A stretch of 41,283 nt of DNA. Origin: Spirogloea muscicola. Its lineage: Eukaryota > Streptophyta > Zygnematophyceae > Spirogloeales > Spirogloeaceae. The stretch covers positions 753,593 to 794,875 of the forward strand of contig WELB01000048.1 in the NCBI GenBank assembly GCA_009602725.1, written 5' to 3'. The notes under the pieces are model-generated. The model made no database searches and was not told where the DNA came from. It worked only from the letters and a program-made list of their open reading frames with translations. This document shows positions 20,560 through 30,544 of the stretch, in pieces. Numbering within the stretch: position 1 is the first letter of the stretch; every line of letters starts with the position of its first letter. Made by a program: the position numbers and the translations under genes.

Positions 20560-20860
20560 CACAGGAGCAAATACCTGATTGAAGGTTGGGAATCACTGAA
20601 GCTCTGAGACAGGGGCAGCCCTGCAGCCGCCTCTGCTGCTGCTGCTGCCGCGTGGCTTGCCGTCTTGAGGAGACCTTGGCCGTCCCGCTTGAATAACTCA
20701 GCGGCGAGTGCCAAGCAGGTGGTTGCTGCCTAGCGGGGGCGTCAAAAGGCAAGATTTCCGCTGTGCTTGAATGCTTCTTCGTGGCGGGTACTTGCCCAAC
20801 TTCCCAAGCACTTGAAGTTATGAAGGTCGCAGTCAGCTCCTATTTGCATGTCAAAAGCCA
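20560..20860 (+). repeat. Second LTR-like fragment
   Basis: Repeats the pattern once more in weaker form (CTGAGACAGGGGCAGCCCTGC, CTGCTGCTGCTGCC, GGCGTCAAAAGGCAAGATTTCCGCTGTGC). It is a decayed LTR of the same superfamily. Confidence 0.4.
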
Positions 20861-21045
20861 AGCGCTACATTCCAATTCATAGGGTAAAATACTGCTGAGT
20901 GCACGTGTCCAGCGCTGGCAAATAAAGATCCGCTCAAAACTACATCAATTGCAAGCGGATTGATTCATAGTCTTGTCCCTGTGAACAGCTCTTCCAAGTT
21001 ACGGCAATTGTGACAATCCCGCCTTCAGATTATGCCACACGGTGC

Positions 21046-21595
21046 TGTTACGTTACATGGCCGTTACCCGCTTGACGGACAAGTAGCCCGTCCAGGTGGC
21101 GGCCGGGCGGCTTGACGGGCAAGTGGTCCACCCAGGTGCGGGCGGGCAAGTCCCGCCCGTCCTGAAATTACCCTCGTCAGGTTCCACTCTGCCAACGGGG
21201 GTGACCTTTGGCCCGCCGAAAGGGCAGGCCATGGGGCGACCCGCTCACACCCCAGGATGGGGGTTGGCACGGGATAAGCACTACTGGCACCAGGGCTGAG
21301 ACCCGACAGCAGTTCGGACGGGTGAAGCCCAGAAGCAGCCTTGCTGCTGCCTGCCGTTGCAGCCGCCGCCGCAGCCTGCTGCGGGGAGTCGTGGCTGCGC
21401 CTCTTGGGGAACAGCTGCTGGCTTTCGCCCAGGAGGTGGAGTTGCCGCCTGATGGTGGCGCCTCAGGGCCTCCTCTCGGCTGCGGCTATGTGCTAGTGCT
21501 TCACCGTGTAGAGGATTAGCTCCTAGAACCCCCTACAGCCGGCCCAAAGAAGGACGACTTACCCCGACTAGCGTATGTAGGGTCAATTCGTTACA
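21046..21595 (+). repeat. LTR-like unit, probably solo LTR
   Basis: About 550 bp from TGTTACGTTACATGG to CAATTCGTTACA. It resembles 12443-12993 in order: GGCGACCCGCTCACACCCC-GG, GGGATAAGCAC, GCAGCCTTGCTGCTGCC, CCCAGGAGGTGGAGTTGCC, TGCTAGTGCTTCACCGTGTAG, ACCCCCTACAGCCG. Flanking five bases do not match, so the precise ends are uncertain. Confidence 0.65.
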
Positions 21596-21665
21596 GCAAT
21601 GGCTGGGAACGGCCAGCCCAAAGGGATGGGCACGGTCTGAGGGCCGGATGGCGCAAAAAGCAGGA
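21596..21665 (+). repeat. Hairpin-motif repeat copy
   Basis: GGCTGGGAACGGCCAGCCCA followed by AAGGGATGGGCACGGTCTGAGGGCCGG matches the recurrent unit at 40110-40170 in the 38.9-41.3 kb array. Confidence 0.55.
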
Positions 21666-23088
21666 TGCTAGTGTCCCTGTTGTCACTGGTACTCCAATAT
21701 GACCACTTTCATCCTTCACCTAGATGCTCCTGTCAAGGACTGTGCCAAGGTGGGTTCATTGTGGTGCTGGCTCGAGTCTGGTCAGAAGCTGTGAAGTATC
21801 ATTTGATAATGTCAGACCTCACGGCCACCTGGTCGAAAGTCTTGTTCGGCTCGCGGGCACATAAACGACGTGAAATGGGAAATCCCGCCTTGAGCAATCT
21901 AACGAGGGCGCTAGGGAACTTCCCGACCCCCCATGCGGGCAACTAAGTCCAGAGAGCCCTGCAGGACTTTCAAATAGATCGCGAGCTGTCAACCGCTCGA
22001 ACCAAAGACACTCCATATGTACCTTGACAATCTTATGTCCTCGAACACATCTGCAACATCGAGGCACCAACGGTCAGCGCATCAAGGCATTCCATGTGCA
22101 CCTTCTTACTCCACATCCTTGTGACTTTTGATTTCTAACGAGGATAAGGAGCCCAAAATGGCCAGCTTCAGCACTGAAGATGAACGGAGTGTTGAACGAT
22201 TATTAGACCCTTGGTCCTGCATGTGCAGTCAATGCAAGGGAGAGATGCCTTGAAATGACCCCAGTCAATGCACTTCAGATTGCACAGTGTATATATAAAC
22301 TCTTCATCTCGATCTTCAAGAAGGAAAACAGCACTACCTTACGGAAGGCTTGGAGTCGGAAGCCTTGGAGGCCTTGGCGGAGAGCAGGCTCGTTAAGGTG
22401 TCATGTTATTGGAAGATTACTCTGACCCTTACAAGTGTCCAATCTGCAAGATCTCCTATACGGGACTTAAAAGAACGGAAGAGTTAGAAAGAAGTAAAGA
22501 ATTGTAACAATCAGATAATTCTGCTTGTTCAGACAAATTATTGTTGTAGAGACGCGTAGGCAGACTGAGGATCGCCCTCCAAGATCCAATCACTCTATCT
22601 AATCAATGCTAACTGGAAGTCGGGATCCAAGGAGAGGGGGGGGGGAATCGGGGGGGGTGGATGGCTGCTACTTTGCCACTATAGGAGTCTATGCACCAGC
22701 ATTTTCCGAGAAGGCCAGATCATGAAGTAAGAATTGTCGAGAATCGAGTAACAATGGGACGATTACTGTCTGATCAATGGCGATTACTGTCTGATCAATG
22801 GCGAGCCAGTCTGTCAAGTGGCTAACCCTTGGACACCGGCCCCCGCACTGTACTTGCACGCGAGTGTTTCAAAGCGGGCCAACACAGGGGGAGCACATAT
22901 TAACACCGGTTACTTGTAGCGTTAGGAACTGATCTGCGGCTCTTAAGGATTGTCTTCTACAAGCCATCACTTCATACTCGGTATGCAACCACCATCATCT
23001 AGCAGTCCTCGTGTACCTGGGCATAGAGTACTATCCATATTTACATGGGAACTACTAAGTGTACACTACTGGAGCATAAGTGTGAGTG
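21666..23088. other. Gene-free stretch next to the spliced gene
   Basis: About 1.4 kb of less GC-rich sequence. I see no gene. It holds two guanine runs (22636-22645 and 22650-22657) and a perfect 21-bp direct repeat (22760-22780, 22781-22801). It includes the 3' flank of the minus-strand gene; TGTAA on the minus strand at 23041-23045, 44 bases after the stop, could be a polyadenylation signal of the green-algal type, but this is a guess. Confidence 0.4.
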
Positions 23089-25749
23089 TTATAGATCCCA
23101 AAGATCGCCACTGGCTTCGTCGTCATCAAGTGATGTCGTTCGAGGAGTAGAAATTGGACCACCAATGGTGTCCAACTGCCACCACTGAGCTCGCAACTCC
23201 TTAAGTGCTTCTGTGGCTGCTTTTGCAACTGCCTCATCGTCGTCATCAGACAATCTCTGTCATCATAAGGGACATGATACTCAAGTCAAAGTCACATTAA
23301 TGCCCAAAACACGAAAGAAACACGTAAGAAGGTATAGATGTGTACACCAGGACCTGAAGGGCCGTCATGCCTGCACTTCCAAGGGCCCAGATGGATGGAG
23401 CAGCTGCAAGTGCTTCTGCCAAAGCTCGCCTTGAAGTCCAAAGCACAGAGATAATGACAATGAGATGTCAATGCACACATATTCCTTGAGAGAATGTTGG
23501 GAAGGTAGGTGTTGATTGCAAAGTGCACAGTCTACTCAGCTCGTTCTTGTGAACCTGACATTTTCTAACCCACCAATGCAGGCTTTGCTGCCACATACCT
23601 GGTAGCAAGATCTGGGGACTTGGCGCTCTCAGAAACCAAGCGAGCCCCATGCGCACCATCGACTTCATCCATGTCTAAAAGTGCCGCCACAATAAGTTCT
23701 AACTGCATGGCCACCCAAGTGGTGTGCATGAAAAGCAACATGAAAAGCACGTTAGCTCACAAGCCTGTGTATAGAAGGGGACATGAATACAAGTCTTCAG
23801 AGAAGGGCTTTCACATTCTCGTAGAGGTGGCAGAAGTACGGTGGAGTGACAATGTCCAGTGATCTACCTCATCTGCATCTGTTGCACCCACATCCTTGGC
23901 TTCGGCAATAGTGGCTCCTATACTCCAGTATGCCTCCTGCGTATGGATGTGAAGAAAGACCAAACATTCTCATGAGTTGGAAGCACAACTCACAAATCAA
24001 TGATCACACAACCTGTAGAAGGTGCAGGTGCTTGCTAGAAACGCGACTCACATGCAAACTAGTCGAGATAGCTGCACAGGCTGTGACACGTTTTGTATGA
24101 TTGTGCTGCTTGTACACTCCACTCGAGAAGTCAGACCACCACATTGACAAGCATACGTTGTCCAGCAATGTATACCTCCAGAGCTGATAATCGTTCGACA
24201 GACTTTGACCAATGTCGAAGAGCATGCATGCTGGCGATATCCAAAGGTTGTACAGAGTTTGCATCCGCTTGTGCAGTCCCTCTATCGATGTCGAACGCCA
24301 ATCGTTGCAATCTTCTTGGTGAAAACCCAGAAGAAAAGAAACAGCAAAACATTCTTAGGGCTTCATACTGCAAAACAATGGCATTGGGTGCATGAGTCCC
24401 AGGAACAATAGAAGGTAGTCTGCGAGATTCTTGACAGCAGGCAGCACCAGCTCGTTACCTCAGTTGTAGCACACCAACCATTGCTGCATGCACACTTTTC
24501 GCTGCCTGTTGCACGACAAGAAGCACACGGTCAGCCTTTCTCCATCTACTTGTTGGTAGCATTACTGGGCATCTAAATGCAGAAGCTCATCCACATTCAC
24601 ATTCCCAAGCAATCTATTGTTATTGGAAGCTTTCCATGGATATCCTCGCTGAAAGCATCCCATCCTCTGCAACTTTTATGGCTAACCATGTCACTCTCGT
24701 GCTGAAGAGTTACAAACCTGAAGTGCAAGGTAGGAATCTTCCATAGCTCTTCTTCGAGCACGCATGTCAGCCAAACGCAGGTCTGCCTGCAGATGCAAAC
24801 ATTTGTAAGATAGAGGAAGATGAGCAGGTCAATCCCCCTGCACTGCGTGGCACAACAGAGGGTTGTCTTTGCACACAACATGTCCGTTCGTGCCACGTGT
24901 TCAAAAGCAGTCAGAGGCCTATCACCACTGGGGGTCGACTCGGGCCGCCCTGAAAGCAGTTGGCCTGGGAGTTGCCTTGGCCAAGAGCAAGTGCATTCAC
25001 GTGGGCTTTTTCGGTTGTGCCCATGCCTCACAACATGCTATAGAACTGAACTCTCTGATGCTGGCTGTGAGAAGGGGGGCGGGGGGGTACAGAACGTGGG
25101 GATGTAAAAGGCAGCAGGCGTCAGAGCTCACCAAGGCAATCCGTCGCCAGCGCTGCACCTGGTGCCGAGCATCTACATCCAGCCTCTCTGTATCACTGCG
25201 AGCCCTGGCTGTTGCGAGCAGCTCAGGCAGTCTGTGTTAGCCCAAGACAGGTGGCAGCAAGGTAGCGGACGGCGTGCATGGACGGAGGAGGCCGGGAGAG
25301 GCGGAGTGGCAGGGCAGCAGGGCGTGGAGGGGAAGAATGCAACTGCAGATGCACGAGTGAAATCACAAATGGACCGACCGCATGCAGTGCGGCCTGTCGG
25401 AGGCCAGGTCGTGGCAGGCCATACCGTCGAGGCCCTGGAAGTGCGAGCCGATGAAGGCCACGTCCCGCCGCGCTCGGTCGTCGAGGTGCAGGATGCCCCT
25501 GCCAGTCCGGGCGCAGAAGCGCGGTGCTGAGGGGCCAGCGCGCGGGCAGCGGCGCAGGGCCGGTGCAGCGGAGGCGGGCAGGCGCGAGGAGGGCGCGGAC
25601 CGCGTAAGGAGGTCGGCATCGCGGCGGGCAAAGCGCGCGGCGGTGGCGAAGCCGCAGCGGCAGCGCNCCGCGCCCGACGGCGCACCGCGGGCGAGCTGCC
25701 CCGCGCCCTGGCTGGCACCGGAACAGCAGGAGCTGCCTACGCGGGTCAT
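23089..25749 (-). CDS. Ten-exon nuclear gene, predicted plastid-targeted helical protein
   Basis: Proposed exons (read from high to low coordinates): 25749-25425, 25208-25132, 24786-24718, 24505-24459, 24419-24369, 24314-24176, 23936-23868, 23702-23599, 23429-23354, 23256-23089. All introns start GT and end AG; the lengths sum to 1125 nt, one open frame of 374 codons plus TAA. The N-terminus (about 80 residues, rich in Arg, Ala, Ser, Cys, almost no acidic residues) looks like a plastid transit peptide. The rest is predicted helical: RLQRLAFDIDRG, HWSKSVERLSALE, AYWSIGATIAEAK, LELIVAALLDMDEVDG, SPDLAT, LAEALAAAPSIWALG, then an acidic C-terminus. Weak points are introns of 39 nt (24420-24458) and 54 nt (24315-24368), an optional in-frame exon 24601-24666, the acceptor of exon 2, the last donor (23353 or 23347) and one N at 25666. 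From memory the C-terminal half resembles a conserved plant plastid family related to senescence-associated protein AAF; not verified. Confidence 0.75.
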
Positions 25750-25807
25750 CGCTCATACCCGCTAGCGAGCCCAACCATACCCGACAGCCAGAAGCACCAC
25801 CATGCAT

Positions 25808-25909
25808 CCTCAGCTCATCTGACTTCCTACTGCTGACACGGGGGTATTGAGGGCGCCCTGTCTGCCTAGCCTTTGGCTCCGTCATGAACACCTGTATGCA
25901 TCTGGCTGG
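25808..25909 (+). repeat. Inverted repeat, left arm
   Basis: About 100 bp from CCTCAGCTCATC to CATCTGGCTGG, found reverse-complemented at 27057-27149 with small indels. The shared core includes CTGCTGACACGGGGGTA, GCGCCCTGTCTGCCTAGCCT and CATGAACACCTGTATGCAT. It lies upstream of the spliced gene's start (25749). Confidence 0.8.
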
Positions 25910-26325
25910 CATTTCACAGCCGATTCTTTCATATCAGCAGCCGCTTTCTTACCATGCAAGCCGTCAGCCTGGCCTAGGCGCGCCCAGCATCAGCACGCTG
26001 GTTTGTATCGCGAGTGCCTGGGAGCGCTCCTCAACGCAAGCTCAACGCAATCTATAGCAAGCAACTCTTGCTTGCAGACGCTAGAGTGCCCTAAGCTACC
26101 CGCTTGACTACGTCGGCGGCCACCGACGAGCTGTGGCAGGCGATGAAGACTAATCGTGTATCTGAAACATACAAAGGCCAAATGGCAAGTACAAAGGCTA
26201 GCAGATCTTATGACGTACATCACCCACTGCAGATCGACCAGCTCAGTAACCATGGGTCAAATTATGAAGGTCCCTAATCGATGGTTTAATACCAGGTGGC
26301 AGAGTCGAAGCGCTTCTGCCACCGA
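25910..26325. other. No recognisable feature
   Basis: About 415 bp inside the inverted-repeat pair. No gene or repeat could be assigned. Confidence 0.3.
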
Positions 26326-27000
26326 TTAAAGCTCGCCCAGCTTTCTGGTGCAAAGCGTGAGCCTGAGCACGCTGCAAACGGCCGACACTCTTCGTCGCAA
26401 GAATGACAGATTTGCAGCTGGCAAGCCCATCTCAGCCGAAAGCATATCTGCACGACGTGCACAGCCTAGAATGGCAATATTCTGAAGGAGAGTGTGGAAC
26501 CGAGGACCTAAAAGGTGAAGGGAAGACCATCTTGTGCCATAGCCGCCATGAATGTCCAAGGCGCACGAAGATGTGGTCGCCGCAAGAGTGGTCCTCATCA
26601 TGTCGCAACTGCCTCTTCTCCGCGTCACCCAACCTGGCGCAGTCGGCTTGGGTGCCCCTGGTTGGAATGCGTGGATGAGAACAACGTCGACGAGGAGATG
26701 AGGCCCACCATTCCGGGGGGTGGCAACCACATCTAGACGCCTGATGCTTTGCCGCGCTTCTAAGTACCCGCATGTGCCCGGCACCTCCATGGCCGGTTGG
26801 TGACCTGCCTCGCGCACAGAGCCATCCACAGCGTCTATTGAGGGATGGTGGGAGGCACTGCGTTCACCTTCCTCAATACATCTAAGCACGTGAGCCACCA
26901 ACGAGATGTCGTCCTCCGACTGATGGCCACATTCGCACTGTCGGATGCCAGCCAAGGAAAGGGGGGGCGCCGGGGAGGGTGCGGGGCCAAGATGTTGGTG
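26326..27000 (-). pseudogene. LINE ORF2 C-terminal fragment: zinc finger and endonuclease-like region
   Basis: An open minus frame of 246 codons ends at 26326; the recognisable part covers its last 205 residues. C44, C46, H59 and C63 (CECGHQ...HVLRC) form a CCHC-like finger. It is followed by HHPSIDAV...REAG, an RRLDVVATP motif (Asp112), LLVDVVLI (Asp127) and LDIHGGYG, the order seen C-terminal to reverse transcriptase in many plant and algal non-LTR retrotransposons. The reverse transcriptase itself is absent, as expected for a 5'-truncated copy. Related fragments occur at 38050-38240 (plus) and 38617-38850 (minus). Confidence 0.6.
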
Positions 27001-27056
27001 GCCGGCCGTCCGGAAGAGAACTCGGCTGCTGATATTGTGATTGCGGCTGCAAGAGG

Positions 27057-27149
27057 CCAGCCACATGCATACAGGTGTTCATGACGGAGTTACCAGGCTA
27101 GGCAGACAGGGCGCTCTTACCCCCGTGTCAGCAGTAGGATGAGCTGAGG
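27057..27149 (-). repeat. Inverted repeat, right arm
   Basis: Reverse complement of 25808-25909. The pair encloses about 1.15 kb with the LINE fragment. It may be two copies of a LINE-associated sequence in opposite orientation rather than transposon ends; no target duplication was found. Confidence 0.8.
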
Positions 27150-27320
27150 GGAAGAAGAGCAACCCCGCTGCGCAAGCCAGAGGTTGCTGCAAGGGCGCTC
27201 GGCAGTGCAAAGCAAGCGCTTGGGACCACTGTAGGGACATAGATAAACGCATGCGGTAGCAGGACACAAGACCCAAAAGGCACCGAGCCTCCAGGAAGTG
27301 CTGCACCCAGCCGGGTGGTT
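27150..27320 (-). repeat. LINE C-terminal/tail-like fragment
   Basis: The minus frame reads YRMRLSMSLQWSQALALHC, parallel to MRLSVSLQRSMARALHLRAG at 39060-39160 and RMSLAVFLWWSLAFAINLQAG at 39570-39660. This matches the extreme C-terminus of LINE ORF2 proteins, which commonly ends in a basic RLSV-LQR-NAR helix. Confidence 0.45.
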
Positions 27321-27399
27321 GTCGTGCAATATCCTGTCGACTGCCTCTTTGTGTCGATCCGATTAGGACAGCTGACTGGGCTTCACTCGTGGCCTCACT

Positions 27400-27639
27400 A
27401 GGCTGACTCACCCACTTCGGTGTGTGATGCACGCTGAGAATGGAGGACCACTTTTCTCCCTATGTGGCTCCTAGGCTGGGTCATACACTTTTGTGTGTGA
27501 TTCACGCTGACAATGGAGGTCCACCCATCTTTGACTCTCTCTCTCGGCGACAACAACCACATCTCGGCGACAACAACATCTTGGCGACAACAACGACATT
27601 GACCGCTCATCCAATGCGGTCGTCCACAACAACATTACC
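27400..27639 (+). repeat. Short tandem repeats upstream of the duplicated block
   Basis: Two copies about 75 bp apart of a TGTGTGAT-CACGCTGA-AATGGAGG unit (about 27419 and 27494). Then three copies of (AT)CTCGGCGACAACAAC (27541-27595) and the first of two CCGCTCAT-CAA/CAATGCGG-CG units (27603 and 27639). No gene assigned. Confidence 0.6.
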
Positions 27640-28341
27640 CGCTCATCAAATGCGGACGACATCGACAACGGAGCGACTACAAGGGCCCCGGCCCACACGC
27701 GACGCCGACCGTCAGAGGACCGTTCGAGGCGCAACGAGTGAAGCCCATCTGGAGGTACCTCAACCACCCACAAGACCGTGAAGGTGGGCGCTGTCGAAGC
27801 GGTGGCGGGGCGGTCGTGGAACGGACGGCTGAAGATGACCATCCTACGGTCGAGCCAGCCATTGCGACGGGTGACGGTCCACGACAACCGGCCATCCAGC
27901 TAACCAACCAGCGTAAGCCGACGGCCGAGCCGGGCCTATCAGGCAGCGCTAGGATCTTTGCCGCGCCCGGCCCAAGTCGGGGCGAGCAGCCCTTGCAAAG
28001 CAGTCCGCTTTGCAAGTTTCACCCTCATGCCGCGAGCCACGCCTGCGCCAACGCCGCGCCATAGAAGCGTAGAGCCTAGGGCAGGAGCCGCAGCAGCTAG
28101 TGAACCTTAGCACGGACCCGTGGCGCGACTGCGAGAAGTCGTGGTGATTCTGTGGTGAGCAGCCTCGAGTATTGCGCTGCATGTCGCGCGCTTCACTAGG
28201 CTGAGCAGCTGAGCACTGGTTCTCAAGTTGCATCAGTCAAGGCTGTGCATTGAGGCCTGATAGCACCGTCATCGATTGGCATTCATTGACCTTGCTCAAG
28301 TGATCATCTTGTGGTCAAGGGAATGCACATTTGCTTGTGTT

Positions 28342-29187
28342 ATGCTTTCTAATATTGCTCGCAATCACTCAGTAGACAGTCATCACTCACACTTGCTGGT
28401 TCTCATCGACTCAGGTGCTCAACCTGTACTTTTGGGCAGAAATATGGTTGCTGCATTGAAGCTGCAGTCCTGTGATATTGTCTCTAGTGACATGAAGATT
28501 AAGACTGCCACTGGTGGTACGGATAACATCATCGGTATTACCAAAAATCCTTTGCAGATCACACTGTATTCGGATGATCCTAACAAGCAGACGTCATTGT
28601 CAGTCCCTTGCATCATTACTGAAGCAGACACTTATGATATTCTGCTTGGCACTGAATTTCTTGTGCCGTTAGGATTCGGTCTAGATTATTACACTGGAAC
28701 TGCATGGTACAGACCCGATTGGTACAATTCTGGTAGTGCTAAAGTTGAGTTGCCATTACTCAAGCACTGGTCTTATGCAGACTTGAAGGCTAACAGCAAT
28801 TTTACTGCAGTACATACAGGCGGACTATCAGTTGACATACCGCCGCTGACCAGCACAACGTGTCCTCTACTGACAGGGCAGCATAAGCAGCTAACCTCTT
28901 TAGATGTTAAAGCTGTTTCCACACATCAACGTTTACGTGCTTTACAGAAGGATTTGTGTTCCGCATCGATGGCCAACCAATCCTGCAGTCGTCGTAAGTC
29001 TGTTGTAAGCAGTCCTACACATTGTGTTGCTCTTAGCACGTCTTTACACTCAAAATGTTGTGCTCATTATTCGCGTGCATGTTTTCAAATGAAGTGCTTG
29101 CATGCATGCATTGGCTGCATGGCTTGCTTAACTCACGAAAACAGAAAAGGAGCGGGCTTGCCCGAGAACAATTGCTCGAGTAGATAG
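28342..29187 (+). CDS. Retropepsin-like protein of an unassigned retroelement, copy 1
   Basis: 281 residues from the first ATG (28342); an in-frame stop at 28261 and only a TTG at 28276 precede it. LVLIDSGAQPVLLG (Asp23-Ser-Gly) and YDILLGTEFL (99-107) are the two hallmarks of retroviral-type aspartic proteases: catalytic Asp motif and the ILG loop before the C-terminal helix. A following YYTGTAWYRPDW motif is typical of protease-to-RT linkers in LTR elements, as far as I recall. The last 100 residues are Ser/His/Cys-rich and may be read-through of decayed sequence. No RT follows in any frame, so this is probably the remnant of a Ty3-like element unlike the chromoviruses elsewhere in the window (their protease reads [11 protein letters not shown]). 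Confidence 0.6.
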   Translation: MLSNIARNHSVDSHHSHLLVLIDSGAQPVLLGRNMVAALKLQSCDIVSSDMKIKTATGGTDNIIGITKNPLQITLYSDDPNKQTSLSVPCIITEADTYDILLGTEFLVPLGFGLDYYTGTAWYRPDWYNSGSAKVELPLLKHWSYADLKANSNFTAVHTGGLSVDIPPLTSTTCPLLTGQHKQLTSLDVKAVSTHQRLRALQKDLCSASMANQSCSRRKSVVSSPTHCVALSTSLHSKCCAHYSRACFQMKCLHACIGCMACLTHENRKGAGLPENNCSSR

Positions 29188-29216
29188 CGACCATCCTTCG
29201 GGGTGGTCACCCAATA

Positions 29217-29316
29217 CAAGTAGATAGTGACACTACGATACTTCGGTTCTGGGCACTCGTGACCAACAAGTAGATAGTGACACTATGATTCTTTGGTTCT
29301 GGACAGTCGTGACCAA
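29217..29316 (+). repeat. 50-bp tandem repeat, two units
   Basis: CAAGTAGATAGTGACACTA-GAT...TTGGTTCTGG-CA-TCGTGACCAA occurs at 29217-29266 and 29267-29316. A weaker related unit precedes at 29178-29216. Confidence 0.8.
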
Positions 29317-29959
29317 GCTCGGGATACCAAGCGCATCGCACATTTGGCTGGCAATCAGATTCTGAGCTTGATTTTGCTGCATTGGACTGTTGCTTGCTGT
29401 TGAGACTGTTTCTGTAGCTCACAATTTGGTTGCTCCACACATCTGTTTATCGACATCTACATCTTCTGCCTCTATATTTGGTGTTCCTGATGATATACTT
29501 TGGTTTGGAGATGTTCCAGTTCTGAGAGGTAGTCAGACTGGCATACTTCTTCTTTACATATTCGCCTTACAGAAGGGTGACATCAAGCACAGGGTGAAGC
29601 CGAACTTTACACCTGACACATCATTGAGCATCAAGACTCCACATCCTCTAGTAAAGATATGTGATATGGATGTATTGGTGTTGATTTTGTTCCACAACCT
29701 GATATCCTCGGTGTGAACTATGCAAGTGCTAACCCAACTTGTCATCCTGTGCCAGGACTGACAGTTGGGGGGGGGGAAGCTACAAGTTCTAAGTTGGACT
29801 GTATTTACTTTTCTTCTTATGTTGTGAGACTATTAACAATTCTCAATGTTGGCCTCTCGTTTGACTGTTATCTTTCAGCTTGGCCAACAAGGTCGACAAT
29901 TCCATTCGGTTTGTTACATGTGTAGCCTAGCACGTCACTGTTTGTCGTTATCTAGACTA
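29317..29959 (+). other. Downstream part of copy 1, no assigned gene
   Basis: An open frame of 108 codons (29390-29716) has no motif I recognise. Just before the gap, near 29900-29945, the frame reads QQGRQFHSVCYMCSLARHC, resembling a decayed CCHC knuckle with the last cysteine missing. Confidence 0.3.
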
Positions 29960-30544
29960 NNNNNNNNNNNNNNNNNNNNNNNNNNNNNNNNNNNNNNNNN
30001 NNNNNNNNNNNNNNNNNNNNNNNNNNNNNNNNNNNNNNNNNNNNNNNNNNNNNNNNNNNNNNNNNNNNNNNNNNNNNNNNNNNNNNNNNNNNNNNNNNNN
30101 NNNNNNNNNNNNNNNNNNNNNNNNNNNNNNNNNNNNNNNNNNNNNNNNNNNNNNNNNNNNNNNNNNNNNNNNNNNNNNNNNNNNNNNNNNNNNNNNNNNN
30201 NNNNNNNNNNNNNNNNNNNNNNNNNNNNNNNNNNNNNNNNNNNNNNNNNNNNNNNNNNNNNNNNNNNNNNNNNNNNNNNNNNNNNNNNNNNNNNNNNNNN
30301 NNNNNNNNNNNNNNNNNNNNNNNNNNNNNNNNNNNNNNNNNNNNNNNNNNNNNNNNNNNNNNNNNNNNNNNNNNNNNNNNNNNNNNNNNNNNNNNNNNNN
30401 NNNNNNNNNNNNNNNNNNNNNNNNNNNNNNNNNNNNNNNNNNNNNNNNNNNNNNNNNNNNNNNNNNNNNNNNNNNNNNNNNNNNNNNNNNNNNNNNNNNN
30501 NNNNNNNNNNNNNNNNNNNNNNNNNNNNNNNNNNNNNNNNNNNN
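29960..30544. other. Assembly gap (585 N)
   Basis: A run of undetermined bases. The sequence on both sides belongs to the two copies of the same block. ORFs drawn across it are meaningless. Confidence 1.

Larger units (their letters stand above)
27640..29959 (+). repeat. 2.32-kb duplicated block, copy 1
   Basis: Every part I compared is identical to 30545-32864 at a constant offset of 2905, including a run of ten G near 29767. The copy ends exactly at the N run. This is either a recent tandem duplication or an assembly artefact around the gap. Confidence 0.95.

Noticed and set aside
22760-22801. CRISPR-like or regulatory direct repeat
   Set aside because: Only two adjacent 21-bp units without spacers in a nuclear plant-type context.
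24820-25107. Plus-strand LINE-like RT thumb (KSKCIHVG)
   Set aside because: Similarity is limited to a few residues and the stretch lies in an intron of the minus-strand gene; not enough support.
25223-25912. Minus-strand ORF of 229 codons overlapping exon 1
   Set aside because: Arg/Pro/Ala-rich product of an alternative frame in a GC-rich stretch; the frame starting at 25749 gives a transit-like peptide and splices in phase into further exons.
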